Source: Gammaproteobacteria bacterium (GTDB lineage: Bacteria; Pseudomonadota; Gammaproteobacteria; Steroidobacterales; Steroidobacteraceae). From it: a stretch of DNA of 36,425 nucleotides. Position 1 is the stretch's first letter; each line of letters starts with the position of its first letter. Positions 1 through 7,882 of the stretch are shown one piece after another. The DNA is taken from the NCBI GenBank assembly GCA_028870355.1, contig JAGWPU010000043.1, positions 1 through 36,425 of the forward strand. Direction: 5' to 3'. The notes below the pieces were generated by a model. The model saw only the letters and a program-made list of their open reading frames with translations. It was not told the origin of the DNA and did no database searches. The position numbers were made by a program, and so were the translations under genes.

Positions 1-8
1 GCGTCGAG

Positions 9-15
9 AAGGAGG
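9..15 (+). promoter_or_regulatory. Shine-Dalgarno AAGGAGG that fixes the start of the first gene
   Basis: AAGGAGG is complementary to the 3' end of 16S rRNA and sits eight bases before GTG at 24. It supports GTG-24 over TTG-18 as the start codon. Confidence 0.6.
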
Positions 16-23
16 CCTTGCGG

Positions 24-377
24 GTGCACGCGGACGAGCGGGGCAGCCTGTTCGAACCGGTCGACGAGCCGACGCTCGCCGGACAGCGCAACGTGCACGT
101 CGTGCTGACGCAGCCGAACGCGGTGCGCGGCAACCACTACCATCGCGAGGCCTGGGAAATCACCACGGTCTTCGGTCCCTGCCAGGTCCGCTGGCGCGAT
201 GCGGACGGGATGCACGACGTCGACGTGCCGGCGGGCGCGGCGTGGCGGTTCCGGTTCCCGCCGGGCGTCGCCCACGCGTACCGCAATACCGGGACGACGA
301 CGATGGTGCTGGTGAGCTTCAGTTCCCGGCCGCACGATCCGAGCGGCGGCGACACGGTGCGCGCGGCGATCCTGTAG
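24..377 (+). CDS. Cupin-fold protein resembling the C-terminal domain of CapF-type capsular polysaccharide enzymes
   Basis: Small single-domain protein of about 117 residues. It begins with a DERGSLFEPVD segment and carries RGNHYH (around residue 34) and PPGVAHAYRN (around residue 80). That pattern is typical of the cupin domain at the C-terminus of CapF-like nucleotide-sugar enzymes, where it acts as an epimerase or reductase partner on sugar nucleotides. The start is decided by a Shine-Dalgarno AAGGAGG at 9-15, eight bases before the GTG at 24. An in-frame TTG at 18 lies too close to that site. The frame is open to the window edge, so a longer fused protein cannot be excluded, but the strong ribosome binding site argues for a free-standing cupin. 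The substrate is unknown. The neighbour at 390-983 is convergent and gives no functional clue. Confidence 0.6.
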   Translation: MHADERGSLFEPVDEPTLAGQRNVHVVLTQPNAVRGNHYHREAWEITTVFGPCQVRWRDADGMHDVDVPAGAAWRFRFPPGVAHAYRNTGTTTMVLVSFSSRPHDPSGGDTVRAAIL

Positions 378-389
378 CGGGCGCCGCGG

Positions 390-983
390 TCATTCGATCC
401 GGCAGGCCTCGTCGAACGCGAGGCGGGGGTTTCTCGGGAACAGACGCTCCTCGGTGCCGACGCCGAGCGCACACAGGAAGTTCGACCTGATCCGCGTGCC
501 GGCGAAGAACGCCGCGTCGAGCTTCGCGTTGTCGAAGCCGGACATCGGTCCGCAGTCGAGGCCGAGTGCGCGGGCGGCGAGCATCAGGTAGGCGCCCTGG
601 AGCGTCGCGTTGCGGAACATCGCGATCCCGGCGCCGGCCGGGTCGTTGCGAAACGACTCGGCGACCTGTGGCAGGTGCGGGAACAGGGTCGGCAGCTTCT
701 CGTAGAACGCCTCGTCCATGCCGACGATCACGGTCACCGGTGCCTGTTCGACCTTCACCACGTTGCCGGGCGAGACGCATGCGAGCAGCCGTGCCTTGGC
801 CGCCGCGCTGGTCACGAACACGAAGCGGGCCGGCGTCGAATTCGTCGCGGTCGGACCGAACTTCAGGAGTTCATAGAGCTCGTGCAGGGTCGCGGCCGGC
901 ACCGGTTCCGGCGACCACCGGTTGAACGAACGGGCGTCGCGGAACAGCTGGTCGAGCGCCGCGTCGGGCAGGCGGGGTTTCAT
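390..983 (-). CDS. Nitroreductase family protein, RutE/HadB-like (putative malonic semialdehyde reductase)
   Basis: 197-residue protein that aligns by eye over its whole length with RutE of E. coli, an FMN-dependent nitroreductase-fold enzyme reducing malonic semialdehyde in pyrimidine degradation. Shared landmarks are an early [13 protein letters not shown] segment, [17 protein letters not shown] around residue 41, [18 protein letters not shown] around residue 80, and [24 protein letters not shown] around residue 138. There are no other rut genes nearby, so the physiological substrate may differ; many homologues are simply NAD(P)H nitroreductases. It starts 33 bases after the stop of the CheA-like gene and could be co-transcribed with it. 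No strong ribosome binding site is seen. Confidence 0.75.
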   Translation of the reverse strand: MKPRLPDAALDQLFRDARSFNRWSPEPVPAATLHELYELLKFGPTATNSTPARFVFVTSAAAKARLLACVSPGNVVKVEQAPVTVIVGMDEAFYEKLPTLFPHLPQVAESFRNDPAGAGIAMFRNATLQGAYLMLAARALGLDCGPMSGFDNAKLDAAFFAGTRIRSNFLCALGVGTEERLFPRNPRLAFDEACRIE

Positions 984-1016
984 CGGTCGGGAGTGTGCGT
1001 CACACGCCCAGGGCCG

Positions 1017-2561
1017 TCAACGCGCGGGCGGCGGCAGGAGCACCTTGAAGCGGGTGTTGCGGCCCGGCTCGCTCGCGAGCGCGATCCGGCCGCCGGCATC
1101 GTCGACGTAGCGGCGTACCAGCAGCAGTCCGCGACGGGTCGAGGTGCCGTCGGGCGTTGCGCTCGCGTAGCCGCTCCGGAAGATCAGCTTGATCGCTTGC
1201 CGGTCGGACAACGCGGCGGCCTCGTCCGGCCGCAGCAACCCGCGCTCGACCGCGGTGCGCCGCACGCGCACCGGATCGATCCCGCGACCATCGTCCTGGA
1301 ATCGGAGCTCGCAGCCCCCGGTCGGCTGGCGCACGAACGAGACCCGCAGCGTGCCGGTCGACGGCTTGCCCGCGGCCTCGCGGGCATCGCCGGTCTCGAT
1401 CCCGTGGATGATCGCATTGCGGATCAACTGGATCGCGACGTTCTTCACCACCGGACGGTAGACGCTCGGGACCGCGTCGAGCCCGTCGAACTCGATCCGC
1501 ACCCGCCGACCTTCTTCTTCGCCGATGTGCTCGGTCAAGCTCGCGAGCGCCGCCTCGAGCCGCCCGGGCCCCGTGGCCGCGGCCGCCGCGATCCCCGCGA
1601 CCGCCACGTCCCCCGGGACGCTGGCGGGGCCGGCGGTCGCCCGATCCCGGGGCGCCTCGGCGAAGAAGCGCGGTGCATCGATGATCTGCGTGCCGTTGTC
1701 GGTGACCGCCGGGCGTTCGTCGGCGGTCGCCGCGGGCATCGCATTGCGGGTCAGGGTGCGCAGCAGCGCGAGACGGCCGAGCAGGGCATCGAGCTTGACC
1801 GCGAGCGGCAGGAATTCGCTGCCGCTCAGGTGCTCGCGGTCGCGCAGATCGTGCACCGCATCCTCGAACGAACGCGCGGCGATCTCGAGCGAGGTGAGCC
1901 GTAGCAGGACGGCCTCCCGCCGGATCTGATCGACCTGTGCGAGGGCCGCGTCGAGCTTGTCGCGGAACGCCGCCTGCTCCCGCGCCGGCTGCTTCAGGAT
2001 CGCATCGATGTGCTCCATCGCGTCGCTCGTCTTGCGCACCGCCGCCGCGAATCGCGCGGCGCCGAGTCGCAGCAGTGCACGCAGGATCTCGCCGTAGGAC
2101 TGCAGTTCCGCGCGCAGCTCCGCGATCTCGTGGGCCTGGTGGACCGCGTCGGTCCGGTCGGAGATCACGAGCACGTGCGCCGGCCCGGACTCCGTGTCGG
2201 TGCCGGGCTGGATCTCGAGCCGGTACCACACCGTCGATGGCGCCCCGTCGGCGCCGGGCACCCGCAACTCGACCTCGTCGAAACGGCGGGCGCCGTCGCG
2301 TTCCCGGAGCGCGCTCGACAGTCGGGCGAAGGTCTCCTCGCTCGCGAGGGGCTTCAGGATCTCGCGCCACTCGGCGCCGACCAGACGGGTGTTGCGCAGC
2401 AGCGTCCCGGCCGCTCGATTCGCCGAGATCACGCGCAACCGCGCGTCGACCCCGAGCACGCCCTGGGCGATCCGGTCGAGACCGGGATCGTGGGTCGCCG
2501 GCTCCTCGCGCGGGTCGACGTCGGGGCGCTCGCCCAGGGAGAACCAGGAGGCGACCTTCAT
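1017..2561 (-). CDS. PAS-containing CheA-like histidine kinase-type ATPase with degenerate phosphotransfer region
   Basis: 514 residues. In order: a PAS-like domain (about 27-138), a helical region (about 141-270) arranged like the HPt domain of CheA, an Ala-rich linker (about 300-335), and a CheA-type HATPase domain (about 336-511). The ATPase shows an N box (LIRNAIIHG, Asn382), a D box (DDGRGID, Asp423-424), LIFRSGYAS and a modified G box (RRGLLLV). The segment REAVLLRLTSLEIAARSFED (216-235) sits where CheA has its phospho-His motif HxLKG, but has no His there. There is no C-terminal CheW-like domain. It is cytosolic, with no membrane segment. The ATG overlaps the stop of the upstream Ser/Thr kinase by four bases (2558-2561), implying translational coupling and joint function. 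I infer a regulatory ATPase rather than a classical phosphodonor. Confidence 0.7.
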   Translation of the reverse strand: MKVASWFSLGERPDVDPREEPATHDPGLDRIAQGVLGVDARLRVISANRAAGTLLRNTRLVGAEWREILKPLASEETFARLSSALRERDGARRFDEVELRVPGADGAPSTVWYRLEIQPGTDTESGPAHVLVISDRTDAVHQAHEIAELRAELQSYGEILRALLRLGAARFAAAVRKTSDAMEHIDAILKQPAREQAAFRDKLDAALAQVDQIRREAVLLRLTSLEIAARSFEDAVHDLRDREHLSGSEFLPLAVKLDALLGRLALLRTLTRNAMPAATADERPAVTDNGTQIIDAPRFFAEAPRDRATAGPASVPGDVAVAGIAAAAATGPGRLEAALASLTEHIGEEEGRRVRIEFDGLDAVPSVYRPVVKNVAIQLIRNAIIHGIETGDAREAAGKPSTGTLRVSFVRQPTGGCELRFQDDGRGIDPVRVRRTAVERGLLRPDEAAALSDRQAIKLIFRSGYASATPDGTSTRRGLLLVRRYVDDAGGRIALASEPGRNTRFKVLLPPPAR

Positions 2562-3820
2562 GCGACGGCCTCCACCGCCGCAGTCAGGTCGGCCAGCAAC
2601 TCGTCCGTGCTCGCGTAGCGCTCCTCGGGACGCTTCGCCATCAGTCGGTCGAGCACGGACTGCTGCGCGCTCACGGAATCCGGCAACGACGGGATCGGCG
2701 CGTTCGCATGCTGGGTCATGATCTCGATCGGACTGCGACCGACGTAGGGTTTGCGGCCGGTGAGCATCTCGAAGAACATCACGCCGAGACTGTAGAGATC
2801 GGTGCGCGCATCCACCTTCCCGCCTTGGGATTGCTCCGGACTGATGTAGTACGGCGATCCGAGCACCTGGCCCGCGCTGGTGACCGAGCCCTCGTCGGCC
2901 GAGCGGCGCGCGAGCCCGAAGTCGATCAGCACCGGCGAGTTGTCCTCGCGCAGCATCACGTTCGCGGGCTTCAGATCCCGATGCAGGATGCCGAATACGT
3001 GGATCACGCGCAGCGCCTCCGCGATCGTTCGCAGGTAGTACAGACTCTCGTCGAGCGTGAGCGGGTTGCGCAACCGCGCGCGCAGGTCGCCGCACGGAAA
3101 GTATTCCATCGCGAGGTATGACTGCTGCGGCAGTGCGCCGAAGTCGTAGATCTCGGCGATCGATCGATGCGCGATGCTCGAGATGATCTCGTATTCCCGC
3201 TGGAAGCGTTCCGCATCCTCGAGCTCGCGAGCGCTCGACCCGCGGTGAATCACCTTGAGCACGACGTTGCGTCGCAACCGGTCGGCGCGTGCGAGGTACA
3301 CGGAGGAAAAATGGCTGGTCGCGAGGCGCTTCACGATCGAGTAGTGCGGCACGTCGATCGCGACCGGATCCTGCACCGCGCCACCGAGCATCTCGGTCTC
3401 GCGGGCTGCCTCGCTGCGCTTCGCGTGGGCTTCGGCGACCGCGGCGAGCAGCGCGTCCCGGGACAGCGTCGCGATCGGCAGGTAATCCCGAGCACCGCTC
3501 TTGAACGCTCGCACCGCGGCGCCTTCCCCGCCGTTCTCGGCGAGCACGATGCAATAGAGCGACGGGCGGATCCGCAGCCACTCGAGCATCGACGCGACTC
3601 CGTGCGCCGTCGTTCCGTCGCTCTCGAAGTCGATCTGCAGGACCAGGGCATCCGGCTCGCGCGCGGCGAGCAGGCGCGCGAGCGTCGTCGTGTCGCCCGC
3701 CGGCACGGTCGTCGCGGTCGCGGCCGGCCAGTGACTCGTCACGTGGTGGGCGAGCCACTGCAGGCGCTTCGTGTCGCTACCGACCGCGATCACGTACGGG
3801 GCGTTCGGGTCCTCGGTCAT
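2558..3820 (-). CDS. Serine/threonine protein kinase with N-terminal pseudo-receiver domain
   Basis: 420 residues from ATG at 3820; an upstream in-frame start at 3871 would add an atypical Pro/Arg-rich 17 residues. Residues about 8-130 have the pattern of a response-regulator receiver, but the acidic pair is reduced to GSD (14-16), the phospho-acceptor position reads Gln62 (Asp64 is two residues off register), and the conserved Lys before the last strand is missing (DYLPIAT). Residues about 155-415 form a complete Hanks-type kinase: ATP-binding Lys189 in VVLKV, HRDLKPAN with catalytic Asp282, DFG with Asp300, and SPE in place of APE. The kinase should therefore be active while the receiver cannot be phosphorylated in the usual way. 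It has no transmembrane or PASTA segment. It overlaps the CheA-like gene by four bases and diverges from the htrA-type gene. Confidence 0.85.
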   Translation of the reverse strand: MTEDPNAPYVIAVGSDTKRLQWLAHHVTSHWPAATATTVPAGDTTTLARLLAAREPDALVLQIDFESDGTTAHGVASMLEWLRIRPSLYCIVLAENGGEGAAVRAFKSGARDYLPIATLSRDALLAAVAEAHAKRSEAARETEMLGGAVQDPVAIDVPHYSIVKRLATSHFSSVYLARADRLRRNVVLKVIHRGSSARELEDAERFQREYEIISSIAHRSIAEIYDFGALPQQSYLAMEYFPCGDLRARLRNPLTLDESLYYLRTIAEALRVIHVFGILHRDLKPANVMLREDNSPVLIDFGLARRSADEGSVTSAGQVLGSPYYISPEQSQGGKVDARTDLYSLGVMFFEMLTGRKPYVGRSPIEIMTQHANAPIPSLPDSVSAQQSVLDRLMAKRPEERYASTDELLADLTAAVEAVA

Positions 3821-3992
3821 GGTCTCTCGTTGTGCCACCGGCCACCTCGGCCGGCGAGGGGCAGGACCCACTCTAGTCGGCGATCCGGGAAAATAATGCG
3901 TCAGGGTTCGCGAAAAATTGAAACCAAATCGGGATTCCGGCGGTCAGAAGGGGTGTTTTTCGAAACTCTCCATACGGAAGGGGCATAGTCGA

Positions 3993-5471
3993 ATGGGAAG
4001 TATCAGAACCTGGTCGCTGGCCATCGCAGCCGGCCTGTTGGTCGCCGTCGTCACCCATCAGCGGTCCACCGCGTTCGCCGATTCGCTGCAGGGCCGTTCC
4101 CCGCCCGCGCCGCTGCGTCTGGCGTCGACCGCGAGCCCCGGCGGGGCCGCGGCGGCACCGGCACCGGAAGTCACCGGGCTGCCCGACTTCTCGGGATTGG
4201 TCGAACGGAACGGGCCATCGGTCGTGAACATCAGCGTGATCGAAAAGCCGCAGCAGGCCAACGTGATGCAGTGGAGCGGGAACGATCCGCTGTCGCAGTT
4301 CTTCCGGCAGTTCCAGATGCCGCAGCAACAGATGCCACCGGAGCGGGCGATCGGGTCCGGCTTCATCATCAGCTCGGACGGCTACATCCTCACCAACGCC
4401 CACGTCGTCAACGGGGCGGCACACGTGACCGTGAAACTCACGGACCGCCGGGAATTCCCGGCGAAAGTGATCGGGATGGACAAGCGCAGCGACGTCGCGC
4501 TGCTGAAGATCGCGGCGCACGGCTTGCCGGCGGTGCGTTTCGGCGATCCCTCGAAGATCAAGCCCGGGCAGTGGGTCGTCGCGATCGGTTCGCCGTTTGG
4601 TTTCGACAACACCGTGACGGCCGGCGTGATCAGTGCGACCGCGCGCGCGTTGCCGGGCGAAGACAATTACGTCCCGTTCATCCAGACCGATGCGGCGGTG
4701 AATCCGGGGAACTCCGGCGGCCCGCTGTTCAACATGCAAGGGCAGGTGATCGGGATCAATTCCCAGATCTACAGCCGCACCGGCGGCTTCATGGGCATGT
4801 CGTTCGCGATCCCGATCAACATCGCGCTGAACGTCAAGGATCAGCTGCTGAAGTTCGGCACCGTACGGCGCAGTCGGATCGGCGTCGAGGTCCAGGACGT
4901 GAACCAGCCGCTCGCCGAGTCGTTCGGACTCGGCATCCCGCACGGCGCATTGATCAGCGGAGTCGACCCGAAGGGTCCGGCGAAACTGGCGGGTCTGCGG
5001 CCGGGTGACGTGATCACCAGCGTGAACGGCCGTCGGATCGATCGGTCGATCGACCTGCCGACGATCATCGCGGAGCTGCCGCCGGGCTCGATCGCGCACC
5101 TCGGGATCTGGCGCGATCACCGCAACGTCATGGTCGACGTGCGCACCGTGCTGCTGCACGACCAGAGCACCGAGCTCGCGAAGAACGGTGGCGCTCACGG
5201 CGACGGTGGTCGGCTCGGTATCGCGGTGCGCGAACTCACGCCCGACGAGCGGCACCAGCTGCACACCCAGGGCCGCCTCGTGATCGAGGGCGTGTCGGGT
5301 CCGGCATTGACCGCGGGACTCCAGGCGGGCGACGTCGTGCTCGGCGTGAACGGTCAGCGCATCGACACGATCGACCAGCTGCGCCGCGCGGTCGCGAAGG
5401 CGGGGCACAGCGTCGCGCTGCTGATCCAGCGTGACAATGCGCAGATCTACGTCCCGGTCGACATCGGGTGA
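3993..5471 (+). CDS. Periplasmic serine endoprotease, DegQ/HtrA (MucD-like) family
   Basis: 492 residues. An N-terminal hydrophobic signal peptide (residues about 8-29, ending near TAFA) sends it to the periplasm. The trypsin-like domain has the full triad: His137 (TNAHVV), Asp167 (SDVALLK) and Ser241 (GNSGGPL). Two PDZ domains follow (about 300-385 and 405-490), the Do-family layout, so it should degrade or chaperone misfolded envelope proteins as an oligomer. The start ATG at 3993 is preceded by GGAAGGGG at 3977-3984; an in-frame ATG at 3918 would bury the signal peptide behind a polar extension and is rejected. The gene stands alone and is divergent from the Ser/Thr kinase. No rseA/mucB-type regulators are beside it, so DegQ, DegP or MucD cannot be told apart here. 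Confidence 0.93.
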   Translation: MGSIRTWSLAIAAGLLVAVVTHQRSTAFADSLQGRSPPAPLRLASTASPGGAAAAPAPEVTGLPDFSGLVERNGPSVVNISVIEKPQQANVMQWSGNDPLSQFFRQFQMPQQQMPPERAIGSGFIISSDGYILTNAHVVNGAAHVTVKLTDRREFPAKVIGMDKRSDVALLKIAAHGLPAVRFGDPSKIKPGQWVVAIGSPFGFDNTVTAGVISATARALPGEDNYVPFIQTDAAVNPGNSGGPLFNMQGQVIGINSQIYSRTGGFMGMSFAIPINIALNVKDQLLKFGTVRRSRIGVEVQDVNQPLAESFGLGIPHGALISGVDPKGPAKLAGLRPGDVITSVNGRRIDRSIDLPTIIAELPPGSIAHLGIWRDHRNVMVDVRTVLLHDQSTELAKNGGAHGDGGRLGIAVRELTPDERHQLHTQGRLVIEGVSGPALTAGLQAGDVVLGVNGQRIDTIDQLRRAVAKAGHSVALLIQRDNAQIYVPVDIG

Positions 5472-5525
5472 TCCGGGGGCGCTCGCGAGTGTACACGCGC
5501 TAGCGAATCGGATTTAATCGCGGCG

Positions 5526-7682
5526 ATGCAAGTCCCGTCGCTGCTCCTCCCTTCCCCCCGCGGGCCCGCCGGCGTCGTGCCGGCGCGGCCCGCGGCGGCG
5601 CCGTTCCTCCCGATGAGCCGTGCCGAGATGGATGCACTCGGCTGGGACCGGTGCGACGTGATCGTCGTGACGGGGGACGCCTACGTGGATCACCCGAGCT
5701 TCGGCATGGCGATCATCGGGCGCGTGCTCGAGGCGGCGGGGTATCGCGTCGGAATCGTCGCGCAGCCGGACTGGCACGATGCGGGCGCCTTCACCGCTCT
5801 CGGCGAGCCGCGCCTGTTCTTCGGGGTGACCGGCGGGAACATGGACTCGATGGTCAACCGCTACACCGCGGACCGGCGGGTGCGCAGCGACGATGCCTAC
5901 ACGCCGCGCGGCGTCGCGGGGGCCCGCCCCGACCGCGCGGTGATCGTGTATGCGCAACGCCTGCGCGAGGCGTTCCCGGACGCGCCGATCGTGATCGGCG
6001 GGATCGAGGCGAGCCTGCGGCGCATCGCGCACTTCGACTACTGGGCGGAGCGTGTGCGCCGCTCGATCCTCGTCGATGCGAACGCCGATCTGCTGGTGTT
6101 CGGGAATGCCGAGCGCCAGGTGCTCGAGATCGCCCGGCGGCTCGACGCGGGCGAGCGGATCGAGGCGATCACGGACCTGCGGGGCACCGCGTTCCGGCGC
6201 TCCGGGGTGCCCGAGGGCTGGGTCGAGATCGATTCGACGTCGATCGACGACGTGGGTCCGGTCGAGACCCCGCCAAGCCCCTACGAGGCATTGGCGCCCG
6301 GCGCGCGCGCGCCGGGCGCGACCTCGCCGCCCGCGGTTCGCCATACGCGGGACGTGCCGAACGCCGCACGGGCGCACAGCGTGATCCGGCTGCCCGCGTT
6401 CGAGGCGGTCGCCGGCGACCCGATCCTGTATGCACACGCGTCGCGGGTGCTGCACTCGGAGGCGAATCCCGGGAATGCGCGCGCGCTCGTGCAGCGCCAC
6501 GGCGCGAGCGACGTGTGGCTCAATCCGCCGCCGCTGCCGATCGCGACCGCGGACCTGGACGCGATCTACGAACTGCCCTTTGCGCGCCGGCCGCATCCGA
6601 CCTACGGCACCGCGAAGATCCCGGCCTACGAGATGATCCGCTTCTCGATCGCGATCCAGCGCGGGTGCTTCGGCGGCTGCACGTTCTGCTCGATCACCGA
6701 GCACGAGGGCCGGATCATCCAGAGCCGGTCCGAGGACTCGGTGATTCGCGAGATCGAGACGATTCGCGACCGCGTGCCGGGGTTCACCGGCGTGATCTCG
6801 GATCTCGGCGGTCCGACCGCGAACATGTACCGATTGCATTGCAAGAGCGAGCGGATCGAGGCGGCCTGCCGCCGTCCGTCCTGTGTTTACCCGGCGGTGT
6901 GCCCGAACCTCAACACCGATCATGCACCCCTGATCCAGCTGTACCGCCGCGCGCGGACGGTCCCGGGGGTGAAGAAAGTGCTGATCGCCTCGGGCGTTCG
7001 CTACGACCTCGCGACCGAGTCGCCGGAATACGTGAAGGAACTCGCGACCCACCACACCGGTGGCTACCTCAAGATCGCGCCGGAAGCGATCGGCGAGGGG
7101 CCCCTGTCGAAGATGATGAAGCCCGGGATCGGCACCTATTACCGGTTCAAGGAGCTCTTCGACCGCTATTCTCGCGAGGCGGGCAAGGAGCAGTACCTGA
7201 TCCCCTATTTCATCGCCGCGCATCCCGGAACGCGCGACGAGGACATGCTGGAGCTCGCGCTCTGGCTGAAGAAGAACGGCTTCCGGGCCGATCAGGTGCA
7301 GGCGTTCCTGCCCTCGCCGATGTCCACCGCGACCGCGATGTACCACTCGGGGAAGAACCCGCTGAAGCGAATCACCCGGCGCAGCGAGCCCGTGGTGATC
7401 CCCCGCAGTCCGCGGCAGCGACGCCTGCACAAGGCGTTCCTGCGCTATCACGATCCGCTGAACTGGCCCCTGCTGCGTGAGGCCCTGAAGCGCATGGGGC
7501 GGGCGAATCTGATCGGCAACGGCCGCCAGCATCTGGTGCCTGCGTATCAGCCGCAGCGCGGCGCGTCCGCGCCGGCACCGGCGTCCGCAGGACGGTTCCG
7601 TACCCAGCACACCGGGCTGCCGATCGTGCGCGGCGGTCGGCGACCGGGCGGGAAGCGGGGCGGCGCGTCGAAGGCGCGCTGA
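5526..7682 (+). CDS. ygiQ: YgiQ family radical SAM protein
   Basis: 718 residues. The N-terminal half carries the YgiQ hallmark ([34 protein letters not shown]), followed by a B12-binding-like fold. The radical SAM motif CFGGCTFC supplies Cys381, Cys385 and Cys388 for the 4Fe-4S cluster. Several further Cys residues lie around 450-460 ([13 protein letters not shown]). The C-terminus is a basic, low-complexity tail. The family is widespread but its reaction is not established. ATG at 5526 agrees with the start of E. coli YgiQ. It begins 54 bases after the protease gene and is followed by a perfect GC hairpin. Confidence 0.93.
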   Translation: MQVPSLLLPSPRGPAGVVPARPAAAPFLPMSRAEMDALGWDRCDVIVVTGDAYVDHPSFGMAIIGRVLEAAGYRVGIVAQPDWHDAGAFTALGEPRLFFGVTGGNMDSMVNRYTADRRVRSDDAYTPRGVAGARPDRAVIVYAQRLREAFPDAPIVIGGIEASLRRIAHFDYWAERVRRSILVDANADLLVFGNAERQVLEIARRLDAGERIEAITDLRGTAFRRSGVPEGWVEIDSTSIDDVGPVETPPSPYEALAPGARAPGATSPPAVRHTRDVPNAARAHSVIRLPAFEAVAGDPILYAHASRVLHSEANPGNARALVQRHGASDVWLNPPPLPIATADLDAIYELPFARRPHPTYGTAKIPAYEMIRFSIAIQRGCFGGCTFCSITEHEGRIIQSRSEDSVIREIETIRDRVPGFTGVISDLGGPTANMYRLHCKSERIEAACRRPSCVYPAVCPNLNTDHAPLIQLYRRARTVPGVKKVLIASGVRYDLATESPEYVKELATHHTGGYLKIAPEAIGEGPLSKMMKPGIGTYYRFKELFDRYSREAGKEQYLIPYFIAAHPGTRDEDMLELALWLKKNGFRADQVQAFLPSPMSTATAMYHSGKNPLKRITRRSEPVVIPRSPRQRRLHKAFLRYHDPLNWPLLREALKRMGRANLIGNGRQHLVPAYQPQRGASAPAPASAGRFRTQHTGLPIVRGGRRPGGKRGGASKAR

Positions 7683-7685
7683 GCG

Positions 7686-7711
7686 CCGCGGCCGCGACCG
7701 AGCGGCCGCGG
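7686..7711 (+). terminator. Perfect GC-rich hairpin just after ygiQ, possible transcription terminator
   Basis: CCGCGGCCGC (7686-7695) and GCGGCCGCGG (7702-7711) form a perfect 10-bp stem with a 6-base loop, starting four bases after the ygiQ stop. No T-run follows, so it is at best a weak intrinsic terminator or an RNA-stabilising 3' hairpin. Confidence 0.4.
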
Positions 7712-7752
7712 TCCGTGCCGCACGGCGTGTGCGCTCTTGCCCGCGGAATCGC

Positions 7753-7780
7753 TTGCCTGGTTCGGCGCCGAGAGATTAAA
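7753..7780 (+). promoter_or_regulatory. Weak sigma-70-like promoter candidate for the threonine operon
   Basis: TTGCCT (7753-7758) is followed after 16 bases by ATTAAA (7775-7780), about 100 bases before thrA. The match is poor, but this is the only AT-rich patch in the 200-base leader. I see no leader peptide with Thr/Ile codon runs and no attenuator terminator like the one that controls thrABC in E. coli. Confidence 0.2.
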
Positions 7781-7882
7781 GTTCCCGGCTGTCCAACGTC
7801 GAGCCCGCCGCCAGTGATCCGGTCGAATCCGTCCGAGGGAGTGCGAGGAACGTCCGCCGCGGCAGCGGGCGGGTGCGAACTT

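Noticed and set aside
1017-3758. One continuous 913-codon minus-strand frame covering both signalling genes
   Set aside because: Only its last 514 codons make a recognisable protein; the rest is an Arg-rich shadow of the kinase gene, whose own frame has full kinase motifs.
3920-3948. Sigma-E type promoter before the HtrA-family protease (GAAACC ... TCAGA)
   Set aside because: The spacer is 18 bases and both elements are poor matches; not reported as a feature.
7683-7882. Threonine/isoleucine attenuator in the thrA leader
   Set aside because: No short frame rich in Thr or Ile codons and no terminator hairpin with a T-run next to thrA.
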